Source of the DNA: JAAFIP01 sp043778205
Lineage (GTDB): Bacteria > Pseudomonadota > Gammaproteobacteria > Burkholderiales > Burkholderiaceae_C
Assembly: GCA_043778205.1 (NCBI GenBank)
Contig: JAYWGO010000075.1
Coordinates: 6,365 to 70,364 of the forward strand
DNA: 64,000 bases
Reading direction: 5' to 3'
Of this stretch, positions 26,149 through 35,119 are shown one piece after another; within the stretch, counting starts at the first letter, position 1; each line of letters begins with the position of its first letter. A model generated the notes under the pieces. It saw only the letters and a program-made list of their open reading frames with translations. It ran no database searches and was not told the DNA's origin. The position numbers and the translations under genes were made by a program.

Positions 26149-26967
26149 ATGCACAAAGCCCCATCTGCACAAGCAAGCCGCCCCACAGTGCGTGCGCCCA
26201 ACCTGCTGAAATTGGCCCTGGAGGCCAGGGCACCGTTGGAGTTTGCCGCTGGCCTGCTGGCACTGCCCCTGCTGGCCCAGCAGAGCAGGGGTGACGGCCA
26301 CCCCGTGGTGGTGTACCCCGGTTTTATGGCTTCTGATACCAGCACGGCGGCGCTGCGCAGCTGGTTAGATTGGCTGGGCTATGCCAGCTACGGCTGGGAG
26401 CAGGGCCGTAACCTGCGGCCTAGCCCCGACATGTTTGCCCAGGCCCGAGAGAAAATTCGCAGCCTGCACGCACGCCATGGCCGCCAGATTAGCCTGGTAG
26501 GCTGGAGCTTGGGTGGCCTGTACGCCAGAGAACTGGCCAAGCTAGAGCCCGAAGCCGTGCGCTGTGTGGTCAGTTTGGGCAGCCCTTTTGCCGGCGCTAT
26601 GCAAGCCACCCACGCACACCGGCTTTTTAAACTGCTTAACCGAGGTAGACCCCCGGTGGGTATTGACCTGCAAGACCTGCATGTGCCGCCGCCCATGCCT
26701 ACTACGTCGATTTACAGCCGCACAGACGGTATCGTGGCCTGGCAGTGCAGCGTGCAAGCCACTGGAGCGCAAACAGAAAACATCGAGGTGCACGCCAGCC
26801 ACACCGGCATGGGCGTGAACCCCTGGGTACTGCACGCGCTGGCAGACCGGCTGGCCCAAGCCCAAGGACAATGGACACCATTTGTACGCACTGGCATGCG
26901 CCGCATCATGTACCCGCTCGCGCAGCAGGACAGCTTTTTTCAGCCCAGCCCAAGGCGCACCGTATGA
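26149..26967 (+). CDS. Alpha/beta hydrolase, lipase-like
   Basis: The 272-residue protein contains VVVYPGFMAS (oxyanion strand) and the nucleophile elbow GWSLGG with Ser120, followed by VVSLGSPFAG, as in lipases and acyl-protein or triacylglycerol hydrolases. A late ASHTGMG segment supplies a plausible catalytic His. It has no signal peptide. It starts 16 bp after the wax ester synthase gene and its TGA overlaps the ATG of the next gene, so the three are translated together. The likely role is turnover or remodelling of the stored neutral lipid. Confidence 0.85.
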   Translation: MHKAPSAQASRPTVRAPNLLKLALEARAPLEFAAGLLALPLLAQQSRGDGHPVVVYPGFMASDTSTAALRSWLDWLGYASYGWEQGRNLRPSPDMFAQAREKIRSLHARHGRQISLVGWSLGGLYARELAKLEPEAVRCVVSLGSPFAGAMQATHAHRLFKLLNRGRPPVGIDLQDLHVPPPMPTTSIYSRTDGIVAWQCSVQATGAQTENIEVHASHTGMGVNPWVLHALADRLAQAQGQWTPFVRTGMRRIMYPLAQQDSFFQPSPRRTV

Positions 26968-27761
26968 CAACGCGCAACCCCACCGCGCTAATTACGGGCG
27001 CATCGTCGGGCATTGGCGAGGCACTGGCCGCCTGTTTTGCCAAAGCGGGCTACAACCTGGTACTGGTTGCCCGCAGTAGCGCCAAGCTCAAAACGCTGGG
27101 CAAGCAGTTGGCTGGCGACTACGGTGTAAAAACCTGGGCGGCACCGGCTGATTTGTCATTGCCTGATGCTGCGCGCACACTGGCCACTGCCATGCAGCGC
27201 GCCAAACGGCCCATTGACGTGCTGGTTAACAACGCCGGTATTTTGAACCACGGCAGGTTTGTAGACATGCCTGCCCGCTACCACAACGCCATGATCGACC
27301 TGAACATCACAGGCCTGACCAGCATGATTGCGCACTTTGCGCCCGGCATGGTCGCGCGCGGTAGCGGGCGTATTTTGAACGTAGCCTCGATTGCAGCGTT
27401 TCAGCCGGTGCCCTCGTTAGCCACCTACGCGGCCACCAAGGCCTATGTGCTGTCGCTCACCGAGTCACTGTCTGAGGAATTTAAAGGCACAGGGGTGAGC
27501 ATTACCGCCCTGTGCCCCGGCATCACGGCCACCAACATGTTCACTGGTGCCAAAGCCGAAACTGAACAGTTGGCCAATTTGCCGCAATTTTTGATCGGCG
27601 ATGTCAAAGTGGTGGCGCAACAAGGCTTTGATGCCTGCATGCGCGGTGATGCTATCAAAGTGCCCGGTGCCGTCAACCAGGCCGGCATCATTGCAAGCCG
27701 CGTTACACCTAAGTGGCTGCTGCGCAAGGTCAGCGGCGCGCTGGTGCGCAGCATGCGCTAG
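26964..27761 (+). CDS. Short-chain dehydrogenase/reductase in lipid-storage operon
   Basis: This 265-residue classical SDR has the cofactor motif TGASSGIG (residues 11-18), NNAG, and the catalytic Ser-Tyr-Lys set in NVASIAAF and TYAATKAY. Such enzymes reduce or oxidise hydroxy/oxo groups with NAD(P)H; the type with a C-terminal KVVAQQGFDACMRGD segment is often linked to acyl-lipid metabolism. The start codon overlaps the stop of the hydrolase gene (ATGA at 26964), showing translational coupling. It may supply or recycle fatty alcohol or acyl substrates for the wax ester synthase, but that is inference. Confidence 0.85.
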   Translation: MTTRNPTALITGASSGIGEALAACFAKAGYNLVLVARSSAKLKTLGKQLAGDYGVKTWAAPADLSLPDAARTLATAMQRAKRPIDVLVNNAGILNHGRFVDMPARYHNAMIDLNITGLTSMIAHFAPGMVARGSGRILNVASIAAFQPVPSLATYAATKAYVLSLTESLSEEFKGTGVSITALCPGITATNMFTGAKAETEQLANLPQFLIGDVKVVAQQGFDACMRGDAIKVPGAVNQAGIIASRVTPKWLLRKVSGALVRSMR

Positions 27762-27825
27762 GCGCTAAAAGCCAATACGCACACAGCCACCCAGACACTG
27801 CCGACTTTGGTGTTTGTTTATACCT

Positions 27826-28362
27826 TCAATGGGCCCGTGCCGCTTGCATGGACTTGCGATGAATATGGTCTGCTGCGCCATTGGCCTTGGCGGTTTGGTA
27901 GTGCCAGTCGATGTCCAGCATGCCAGCCAAGTTGCCTGCATCGTCAAAACCGCCCAAGGGACCAAACATAAAGCCCAGCAGCACCAAGCCTTTTGGGCCT
28001 GTAAACGGCTGGTGGGTAATGCCGCCAGCTTCAACCAGGTAGTCGCCTTCAAACACCTCGCCGTGCTCATAGCCAAAGCCGCCTTCTAGGATGTAGGCGT
28101 GCGCAGCACCAAAATGTTTGTGCACGCCAGCAATGGTGCCTGCGTCAACCTTCAACAAAATCACCATCAGGCTAGAGGCATCGTCGCAGTGCAGCAGCTT
28201 AAACTGCGTGCCGGGCATGCCCCATGGTGTCCAAGGAATGTGTTTAGCGCGCACGATCAGTGATCCATCAGGGTAGGCCAGTGACAGCCGCGGATCATTT
28301 CCGCTGCTGGCATGCGTAGGGGTTTGCACCTTAGCTTGGGCCATTGCTTGTACAGTACTCAT
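27826..28362 (-). CDS. Cupin-fold protein, ChrR/dihydroxyacetophenone dioxygenase-like
   Basis: The 178-residue product resembles small cupins annotated as 2,4'-dihydroxyacetophenone dioxygenase or ChrR-type cupins. The metal-binding motif is seen as GVHKHFGAAHAYILEGGFGY (two His and a Glu), and a second His occurs in AGGITHQPF. These enzymes use iron to cleave C-C bonds next to carbonyls, or act as sensors. It is divergent from an araC-type gene whose start lies about 150 bp away, which suggests control by that regulator. Confidence 0.7.
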   Translation of the reverse strand: MSTVQAMAQAKVQTPTHASSGNDPRLSLAYPDGSLIVRAKHIPWTPWGMPGTQFKLLHCDDASSLMVILLKVDAGTIAGVHKHFGAAHAYILEGGFGYEHGEVFEGDYLVEAGGITHQPFTGPKGLVLLGFMFGPLGGFDDAGNLAGMLDIDWHYQTAKANGAADHIHRKSMQAARAH

Positions 28363-28511
28363 AGGAGTCTCCAGTAGTTAAAGTGGCGTGCCGACGGTAC
28401 GCCTGAAGGCATGGTGTGGCTTGCCTCGCACCGCCCGAGCAGGGTAAACCCTGTTGGCTGGGTTCTCATGGCCTCACAGCAGCGATTTTTCGACAGCCGC
28501 GCGGCATTGGG

Positions 28512-29447
28512 ATGGCCTTGTGGGCGTTAAAATTTGCCATCGTGACTATTGAACCGCAGCCCGTACAGCGCCCTACAGAGCACCCAGCCAACCGCATTGG
28601 CACACTAGCGCATGTTCAGCCTGACCTGCTAATTTCAGCGGGGGCAGGATCACTACTGGGTGCCGTTTGGTCGCACGCTCCCACCGAGGCTAAAGTTACT
28701 GATCTTGCGCAGCATGCTATCGTTTTGCACCTGTCAGGCTCAACATTGGTAGAAAAGTGGCGCGACGGTCGTCTGCTGGGCCACCGCGCACGGATTGGCA
28801 GTGTCTCGCTGGTGCCAGCCCAGATAGAAACTCAGTGGGTTCTGTCGGGCCATTCCCGTGTAGCGCACATTTACGTTGACCCGCAGCGCCTGTCAGATGC
28901 CGTGTCTTGTGAAAGCCTTGTTTTGGCACCGCACCTGCGTGATTTTTTCGCCGAAACCGACGACGTGATGACCTCGCTGGTTCGTTTGGTGTTTGCCCAG
29001 GCGCAGGCAGGCACCCTGGACGACTTGGCTCATGACGAGGTGATGTCCATGGTGGTGCGCCACCTGCTGCGCCGCTACGCGCTGGGGCAGCCCATGCCGG
29101 CGGCCACAGCACGCTTGACCTTAACAGCCGCCACTCTGCGCAAGGTATTTGTGCACATTGAAGACCGCCTGCGCAGTACGCTGCGTTTGTCAGAGCTTGC
29201 TGCCTTGGCACGGCTGTCAGACGACCACTTTCTGCGCTCGTTCAAAGCGGCTGTAGGCCAGACGCCACACCAGTACGTGCTTGCCAGGCGCATCAGCCGC
29301 TCTAGAGAGTTATTGGAGCGAAGTGACTCGCCTATTGCTGAGGTGGCACTTGCCACGGGTTTCAAAGGGGCCAGTCATTTTTCTGCAGCCTTCAAGGCAC
29401 ATATGGGCGCGTCACCTACCGACTGGCGGACGCGGCGGCGGCATTAA
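28512..29447 (+). CDS. AraC-type transcriptional regulator
   Basis: The C-terminal 100 residues form a double helix-turn-helix of the AraC/XylS type (LRLSELAALARLSDDHF ... PIAEVALATGFKGASHFSAA). The N-terminal half is an unassigned ligand domain containing VVLHL- and GSVSLVPA-like strands. The start is uncertain: ATG at 28512 or GTG at 28542; the longest frame from 28416 is less likely. It is divergent from the cupin gene. An arabinose role is not implied; the regulator probably senses an aromatic or carbonyl substrate of the cupin enzyme. Confidence 0.8.
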   Translation: MALWALKFAIVTIEPQPVQRPTEHPANRIGTLAHVQPDLLISAGAGSLLGAVWSHAPTEAKVTDLAQHAIVLHLSGSTLVEKWRDGRLLGHRARIGSVSLVPAQIETQWVLSGHSRVAHIYVDPQRLSDAVSCESLVLAPHLRDFFAETDDVMTSLVRLVFAQAQAGTLDDLAHDEVMSMVVRHLLRRYALGQPMPAATARLTLTAATLRKVFVHIEDRLRSTLRLSELAALARLSDDHFLRSFKAAVGQTPHQYVLARRISRSRELLERSDSPIAEVALATGFKGASHFSAAFKAHMGASPTDWRTRRRH

Positions 29448-29500
29448 ACGCGGCCGCGCCAGGCAAAAATCGCCAAAAAAGGTCATTTTTGGAAACAAAA

Positions 29501-29552
29501 TAGGCCTCTAGCCCAAGCAAATGCTGCACAGCCAGCTATTTTTTAGATAGCA
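29501..29552 (+). repeat. Interspersed repeat copy E
   Basis: TAGGCCTCTAGCCCAAGCAA continues as ATGCTGCACAGCCAGCTATT and a TTTTAGATAG end. It lies in the 200-bp gap between the araC-type gene and the FHA gene. Confidence 0.8.
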
Positions 29553-29650
29553 TTAAGCATTCGTAAAATTCGTTGCCAATGTGGCATTAAACGGTCAAAG
29601 TAAGCTTAGGGCTTAGTTTTTAATGGGCTATTTAACCGGTAGGATCCCGC

Positions 29651-30310
29651 ATGCCACAGCTTATCACCTCGGTAGACGGCGTAGAAATTCACCGCCAGTA
29701 CCTTACACGCGAGCGCACCACACTGGGCCGCAAGCCGCATAACCATATTGTGCTGACCGACTTGGCCGTTAGCGGAGAGCACTGCGCATTTGAGCTAACT
29801 GGGCTGGCAGATGTGGTGGTGGTAGACGCAGGCAGCACCAATGGCACCTACATTAACGGAGCCATGGTGCGCATGCACCTGCTGAAAGACCACGACGTGA
29901 TTGCCATTGGCAAGTTTAAGATTTTGTACCTTAGCGCCAGTGCACTGACCGATGAAATCAACCATGAAATGACCACCGCGCAAATGCCGCTCGACTATGG
30001 CCAAACCGCGTCTTTTTCTTCTTCTTCCTTTTCATCTTCGGGGGCGCTGCAGGCCAGCTTGAAGGTGCTGACGGGTTCGTCGGCGGGCCTGGAGCTGCCG
30101 GTGGTTAAAGCGGTGTCTACCTTTGGCAAGCGCGGTGTGGCCATGGTCGCCATTGCCCACCGCCGCCAGGGCTATTTCATTTCTTGCATTGAGGCCACCC
30201 AAACGCCCACCCTGAACGGCCAGCCGATTACCGACGCGCCGGTGCTCATGGCTGACTACGATGTGCTGGAGCTTGCGGGCAACACGCTGGAGTTCTCTTT
30301 GAAGATGTAA
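29651..30310 (+). CDS. FHA-domain protein with degenerate second FHA
   Basis: The 219-residue protein starts with a canonical forkhead-associated domain that binds phosphothreonine peptides: GRKPHNH (Gly26-Arg27), SGEH (Ser41, His44) and STNGTYING (Asn64-Gly65). A Ser-rich linker (about 119-131) follows, coded by a pyrimidine-rich tract. Residues 135-219 look like a second FHA with FGKRGVAMVAIAHRR and LNGQPI but without the Arg-Ser-His set, so it probably does not bind phosphate. FHA proteins act as adaptors for Ser/Thr kinases; the only such kinase in the window is the fusion at 10.4-12.5 kb. Convergent with the lysR gene. Confidence 0.85.
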   Translation: MPQLITSVDGVEIHRQYLTRERTTLGRKPHNHIVLTDLAVSGEHCAFELTGLADVVVVDAGSTNGTYINGAMVRMHLLKDHDVIAIGKFKILYLSASALTDEINHEMTTAQMPLDYGQTASFSSSSFSSSGALQASLKVLTGSSAGLELPVVKAVSTFGKRGVAMVAIAHRRQGYFISCIEATQTPTLNGQPITDAPVLMADYDVLELAGNTLEFSLKM

Positions 30311-30325
30311 TTTACCCGCTAAGCA

Positions 30326-31213
30326 TTAAAAATTCTTGCGTATCAGCTCCGACAGCAGCTCCTGCATGGCGCGCTGGGTCAATGTGGCAGGGCGCTGGGC
30401 GCTGGTGGCCAGGCTTAAGCGGCTGCGCAGGCCGCTGACGGGGCGCATGCTGTACAGCTCGGGGTGGGCTGCGGTGCGCACGGCATTGGCGGGCAAAATA
30501 GCGGCACCTGCGTTGTCAGCTACCAAATCGAGCGTGGCAGCTACGCCGTCAACTTCTAGCGCAATGGTCAGGCGTTTACCTACCGCGCCCATCTCGGTTT
30601 CTACCAAAGCGCGCAGGGCGTTGGGGCGGGTGGCTATCACCAGCGGTATGCTGGCCAGCTCGCGCACGCTGATGCTGATGCCCTCTTTGCTGCGGTGGGT
30701 GCTGTGCTGCACCAGTACCAAGTCCTCCTCTACCAGCTCGGTCAGTTCCATATCGGTAGCGGGCAAGGGGTTGTACAGCAGCACAATGTCTAAGCGGCCC
30801 ACGGTCAGTCCCTCGTGCAGGGCAACCGACAGGCCTTCGCTGATTGACAGCACAGCCTCGGGCATGCGCTCTTTAAAGGCGCGAATCAGCGGCACGGTGA
30901 GTACTTTGGCCACGCTGGTGGGCATGCCCACGGCCACGCGGCCGGCTAAGCCGCCGCGCACCCGGCCTAGCTCTTCGCGTGCCCGCTCTACCTGGTGCAA
31001 TATGCCCCGGCCATGCTCGAGCATGACTTTACCGGCCTCGGTGGTAGTAGCACCCCGGCCGTTGCGCACCAGCAGGTTTTGCCGCAGCTCTACCTCTAAC
31101 AGCCGCACCTGGCGGCTCAGCGCAGGCTGGGCAATATTGAGTAACACAGAGGCACGGGTAAAGCTGCCCAGCTCGGCTACGCGTACAAAATACTCAATTT
31201 GCTTGAGGTCCAT
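30326..31213 (-). CDS. LysR-type regulator of the pmd operon
   Basis: This 295-residue protein has an N-terminal LysR winged helix (DLKQIEYFVRVAELGSFTRA, with NIAQPALSRQVRLLE) and a substrate-binding-type effector domain. The family normally activates the divergent operon when a pathway compound is bound; here the divergent operon is pmd, for protocatechuate 4,5-cleavage, so it is a likely counterpart of PmdR/LigR. The ATG at 31213 is preferred over the in-frame TTG just before it. The shared intergenic region is about 130 bp. Confidence 0.88.
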   Translation of the reverse strand: MDLKQIEYFVRVAELGSFTRASVLLNIAQPALSRQVRLLEVELRQNLLVRNGRGATTTEAGKVMLEHGRGILHQVERAREELGRVRGGLAGRVAVGMPTSVAKVLTVPLIRAFKERMPEAVLSISEGLSVALHEGLTVGRLDIVLLYNPLPATDMELTELVEEDLVLVQHSTHRSKEGISISVRELASIPLVIATRPNALRALVETEMGAVGKRLTIALEVDGVAATLDLVADNAGAAILPANAVRTAAHPELYSMRPVSGLRSRLSLATSAQRPATLTQRAMQELLSELIRKNF

Positions 31214-31343
31214 CAACTTATTTTATGGGTATAGCTCGTGTATTGCTATAAGTATTTGTTCTAGCAGGTAGGGAGGTGGCCAGGTTGCAGTTAACCCCAA
31301 GTTAAACAACAATGACCGTCTGTTAAAAGTACTAAAACCACCC

Positions 31344-32462
31344 ATGCAAACCGCGATTCCCTGCTACTTTATGCGGGGTGGCACATCCAAAGGGCCATTT
31401 TTTTTAGAAAGTGACCTTCCCAGCGAGCCTGCCACCCGCGACCGCGTGTTGCTGGCGGTGATGGGCTCGCCCGATGCCAGACAAATCGACGGCTTAGGTG
31501 GTGCGCACCCGCTCACGTCTAAAGTAGGTATAGTGCGCAAAAGCAGCACGCCAGGCGTGGCGGTAGACTTTTTGTTCGCCCAGCTCCAGCCTAGTAACGA
31601 CAGCGTAGACACCACGCCCAACTGCGGCAACATGCTGGCCGCTGTGCTGCCCTTTGCCATAGAGCGCGGCTTGGTTAGCGTGCAGGGCGCTACCACCACC
31701 GCCCGCGTGCTTACGCTGAACACCGCCATGCAATGCGACATCACCGTGCACACCCCCGGCGGTAAGGTGGCCACCACAGGCGATGCGCGCATTGACGGTG
31801 CACCCGGCGCATCCGCACCCATCACCATTAATTTTTTAGACACCGCTGGCTCGGTGTGCACCAGTTTGCTGCCCACAGGCAAGGTGCGTGACACCGTGCA
31901 CGTGCAGGGCGAAGGCTTTGCGCCCTTTGCACTCGATGTGACCTGCATTGACAATGGCATGCCCTTGGTAATGCTGCGCGCCAGCGATGTGCAGCGCACT
32001 GGCTATGAAAGCGTGGCCAGTTTGAATGCGGATACCCAACTCAAAGCCAAGCTCCAAGCCCTGCGCTTGCAAGTCTCACTGCAAATGGGGCTGGGCGATG
32101 TGACCTCAAAGAACTACCCCAAGATGACCCTGGTAGCTGCGCCTGTGGCTGGCGGCAGCGTGGCAACCCGCTCATTTATTCCCCACGTATGCCACGATGC
32201 CATTGGCGTGCTGGCAGCAGTAACCGTGGCCACCGCCTGCGTGCTCAAGGGCTCGGTCTGCGACGGCTTGGCCGTGATGGCCGGTGGCAGCCCGCAAACT
32301 GTGTCGGTAGAGCACCCCACAGGGGAATTTAGCCTGTCCTTGGTGACAGACCCTTTGAACCCCCAAAACGTCACCCAAGCCGCACTGCTGCGCACAGCCA
32401 GGCTCATCATGCGCGGCGAAGTGATGGTGCCTGCCAGTGTCTGGGCGGGCCCTGCAATTTAA
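31344..32462 (+). CDS. pmdU: 4-oxalomesaconate tautomerase, PrpF/GalD-like
   Basis: This 372-residue PrpF-family isomerase has MRGGTSKGPFF at the N-terminus, DGLGGAHPLTSKV and the NCGNMLAAVLPFA motif with the reactive Cys. The family shifts double bonds by proton transfer (methylaconitate isomerase, GalD). In the protocatechuate 4,5-cleavage and gallate routes the enzyme interconverts keto and enol forms of 4-oxalomesaconate ahead of hydration. It is first in the operon, as in the pmdU-K-E-F-D-A-B-C order I remember for Comamonas, and pmdE follows after 14 bp. Confidence 0.85.
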   Translation: MQTAIPCYFMRGGTSKGPFFLESDLPSEPATRDRVLLAVMGSPDARQIDGLGGAHPLTSKVGIVRKSSTPGVAVDFLFAQLQPSNDSVDTTPNCGNMLAAVLPFAIERGLVSVQGATTTARVLTLNTAMQCDITVHTPGGKVATTGDARIDGAPGASAPITINFLDTAGSVCTSLLPTGKVRDTVHVQGEGFAPFALDVTCIDNGMPLVMLRASDVQRTGYESVASLNADTQLKAKLQALRLQVSLQMGLGDVTSKNYPKMTLVAAPVAGGSVATRSFIPHVCHDAIGVLAAVTVATACVLKGSVCDGLAVMAGGSPQTVSVEHPTGEFSLSLVTDPLNPQNVTQAALLRTARLIMRGEVMVPASVWAGPAI

Positions 32463-32476
32463 AACACGTCTAACCC

Positions 32477-33523
32477 ATGAGCCTAGAGAAACCTTTAACC
32501 ATCGACTGCCACGGCCACTACACCACCGCGCCCAAGGCGCTGGAGACTTGGCGTAACCAGCAAATTGCCGGCATTAAAGACCCGGTGATGGCCCCCAAAG
32601 TAGCCGACCTGAAAATTAGCGATGACGAGTTGCGCGAAACCATCGAGCACAACCAACTGCGCCTGATGCAAGGGCGCGGCAGCGACCTGACCATTTTTAG
32701 CCCGCGCGCCAGCTTTATGGCCCACCATATTGGCGACTTCAATGTCTCCAACACCTGGGCGGCAATTTGCAACGAGCTGTGCTACCGCGTAGCGCAGCTG
32801 TTCCCCAACCATTTTGTTCCCGCCGCCATGCTGCCGCAGTCGCCCGGCGTAGACCCCGCCACCTGCATTCCCGCGCTGGTGGCTTGTGTAGAGCAGTACG
32901 GCAACGTAGGCATTAACCTTAACCCCGACCCATCGGGCGGCCACTGGACATCGCCGCCGCTGTCCGACAAACACTGGTACCCCATTTACGAAAAAATGGT
33001 GGAATACGATCTGCCCGCCATGGTGCACGTGAGCACCAGTTGCAACGCCTGCTTTCACACCACAGGCGCGCACTACTTAAACGCTGACACGACTGCTTTT
33101 ATGCAGTGCCTTACCAGCGACTTGTTCACAGATTTCCCTACGCTGAAGTTTTTAATTCCCCATGGCGGCGGTGCGGTGCCCTACCACTGGGGGCGCTTTC
33201 GCGGGCTAGCGCAAGAGCTAAAAAAGCCTTTGCTCAACGACCATTTGCTTAACAATATTTTCTTTGACACCTGCGTCTACCACCAGCCGGGTATTGACCT
33301 GCTAACCAAAGTCATCCCCGTGAAAAATATTCTGTTTGCCAGTGAAATGATCGGTGCGGTGCGCGGGATTGACCCTGAAACTGGCCATTACTACGACGAC
33401 ACCAAGCGCTACATAGAGGCATCTGCCCAGCTAAGCGCACAAGAGCGCTACCAAATCTACGAAGGCAACGCGCGCCACGTGTTCCCGCGTTTGAACGCAT
33501 TACTAACCCAGAAAGGCCTATGA
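32477..33523 (+). CDS. pmdE: 4-oxalomesaconate hydratase
   Basis: This 348-residue protein of the amidohydrolase fold is closely LigJ-like. It adds water to 4-oxalomesaconate to give 4-carboxy-4-hydroxy-2-oxoadipate. The metal-binding IDCHGHYTT lies at residues 9-17, followed by IFSPRASFMAHH, GINLNPDPSGGHW and the LIPHGGGAVPYHWGRFRG segment containing a further metal ligand. It is the second gene of the operon, with pmdF starting 1 bp after its stop. Confidence 0.92.
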   Translation: MSLEKPLTIDCHGHYTTAPKALETWRNQQIAGIKDPVMAPKVADLKISDDELRETIEHNQLRLMQGRGSDLTIFSPRASFMAHHIGDFNVSNTWAAICNELCYRVAQLFPNHFVPAAMLPQSPGVDPATCIPALVACVEQYGNVGINLNPDPSGGHWTSPPLSDKHWYPIYEKMVEYDLPAMVHVSTSCNACFHTTGAHYLNADTTAFMQCLTSDLFTDFPTLKFLIPHGGGAVPYHWGRFRGLAQELKKPLLNDHLLNNIFFDTCVYHQPGIDLLTKVIPVKNILFASEMIGAVRGIDPETGHYYDDTKRYIEASAQLSAQERYQIYEGNARHVFPRLNALLTQKGL

Positions 33524-33524
33524 C

Positions 33525-34208
33525 ATGCATGAACTGGGTGTGGTGTACCGCAACATAGTGCGTGCAGACAAAAAAGTCGCTGAGCAATTTGCATTGCTGG
33601 GCTGCGCTACCGTGCACGAAGCGATGGGCCGCGTAGGCCTTATGAAACCTTGGATGCGCCCCATCTACAGCGGCGCGCAGGTTAGCGGCACGGCAGTTAC
33701 GGTGCTGCTCCAGCCTGGCGACAACTGGATGATGCACGTGGTGGCTGAGCAAATTCAGCCTGGAGACATCGTGGTGGCGGCCGTCACCTCTGACTGCACA
33801 GACGGCTATTTTGGCGATTTGTTAGCCACCTCTTTTCAAGCGCGGGGAGCGCGTGCGCTGATCATAGATGCAGGGGTGCGCGACGTAAAAACCCTCAAAG
33901 AAATGAACTTTCCGGTGTGGAGCAAAGCCATTAGCGCCAAAGGCACCATCAAGGCTACGTTAGGTTCGGTCAATATTCCGGTGGTGTGTGCAGGCATGCT
34001 GGTACACCCCGGCGATGTGGTGGTGGCAGACGATGACGGTGTGGTCGTTGTGCCTGCCAAGCTGGCCGTCAACACGCTAGAAGCCGCGCTGGCACGTGAA
34101 GCGCTAGAGGCTGAAAAACGCGCCAAACTTGCAGCAGGCGTGCTGGGCCTGGACATGTACGCCATGCGCGGGCCGCTAGAAAAACTAGGCTTGAGGTACA
34201 TCGACTAA
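33525..34208 (+). CDS. pmdF: 4-carboxy-4-hydroxy-2-oxoadipate aldolase
   Basis: This 227-residue class II pyruvate aldolase of the LigK/PmdF family (RraA-like fold) cleaves 4-carboxy-4-hydroxy-2-oxoadipate to pyruvate and oxaloacetate, the last step of the pathway. Typical segments are TVHEAMGRVGLM, PGDNWMMHVVAEQIQPGD and ALIIDAGVRDVKTL, with the latter carrying Arg and Asp of the metal/substrate site, then VHPGDVVVADDDGVVVVP. It is packed between pmdE and pmdD with almost no gaps. Confidence 0.92.
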   Translation: MHELGVVYRNIVRADKKVAEQFALLGCATVHEAMGRVGLMKPWMRPIYSGAQVSGTAVTVLLQPGDNWMMHVVAEQIQPGDIVVAAVTSDCTDGYFGDLLATSFQARGARALIIDAGVRDVKTLKEMNFPVWSKAISAKGTIKATLGSVNIPVVCAGMLVHPGDVVVADDDGVVVVPAKLAVNTLEAALAREALEAEKRAKLAAGVLGLDMYAMRGPLEKLGLRYID

Positions 34209-34210
34209 GT

Positions 34211-35119
34211 ATGCAATTGACCAAGACCCCCGACTGGCTAGACTGGTACGCCGCCCCAGCCAAGCCCAGCTTTAAGCTCCCAGCAGATGCTGTGGATGCC
34301 CATTGCCACGTATTTGGCCCCAGCGCAGAGTTCCCTTTTGCCGACGAGCGCAAGTACACGCCATGCGACGCGTCCAAGCAGCAGCTTTTTGCGCTGCGCG
34401 ACCATCTAGGCTTTGACAAAAACGTGATCGTGCAAGCCACCTGCCACGGCTACGATAACCGCGCCGTGCTAGATGCCTGCCGCGCCTCTGGTGGCAAAGC
34501 ACGCGGCGTGGCCACGGTGCGCCGCGATGTTACTGACGCGCAGCTGCTGGACATGCATGCAGCGGGCGTGCGCGCTGTGCGGTTTAACTTTGTCAAACGT
34601 TTGGTTGATTTCACCCCCCAAGATGAGCTCCTAGAGATCGCCCAGCGCATTGCCCACTTAGGCTGGCACGTGGTGGTTTATTTTGAAGCCGTAGATTTAC
34701 CCGAGCTATGGGACTTTTTTACTGCGCTGCCCACCGTCGTCGTAGTGGACCACATGGGCAGGCCTGATGTGAGCCAACCGGCAAATGGCCCAGAATTTGA
34801 GCTGTTTGTCCAATTTATGGCCCAGCACAGCAACGTGTGGAGCAAAGTCAGCTGCCCAGAGCGGCTCAGCGTGACTGGCCCCAAGGCACTGCAAGGTGAG
34901 CAAAACGCTTACCAAGACGTGATTCCTTTTGCGCGCCGCATAGTTGAGACCTTCCCAGACCGCGTGCTTTGGGGCACCGACTGGCCGCACCCAAACCTGA
35001 AAAACCATATGCCAGACGATGGCCTGCTGGTTGACTTTATTCCCCACATTGCAGTGACTCCCGCGCTGCAGCACATGCTCTTGGTAGACAATCCTACCAA
35101 GTTGTATTGGAAAGACTAA
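34211..35119 (+). CDS. pmdD: 2-pyrone-4,6-dicarboxylate hydrolase
   Basis: This 302-residue LigI-type amidohydrolase opens the pyrone ring of 2-pyrone-4,6-dicarboxylate to give 4-oxalomesaconate. Seen here are VDAHCHVFGPSAEFPF with the two N-terminal His, VVDHMGRPD, SCPERLSVTGP, and the LWGTDWPHPN motif with the conserved Asp of the active site. LigI enzymes are unusual in working without a metal. Its stop overlaps the pmdA start (TAATG at 35117-35121). Confidence 0.93.
   Translation: MQLTKTPDWLDWYAAPAKPSFKLPADAVDAHCHVFGPSAEFPFADERKYTPCDASKQQLFALRDHLGFDKNVIVQATCHGYDNRAVLDACRASGGKARGVATVRRDVTDAQLLDMHAAGVRAVRFNFVKRLVDFTPQDELLEIAQRIAHLGWHVVVYFEAVDLPELWDFFTALPTVVVVDHMGRPDVSQPANGPEFELFVQFMAQHSNVWSKVSCPERLSVTGPKALQGEQNAYQDVIPFARRIVETFPDRVLWGTDWPHPNLKNHMPDDGLLVDFIPHIAVTPALQHMLLVDNPTKLYWKD

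Noticed and set aside
26745..26963. Longer N-terminus of the SDR in the lipid operon
   Set aside because: The added 73 residues are an out-of-frame reading of the hydrolase gene; the ATG at 26964 overlaps that gene's stop in the usual coupled way.
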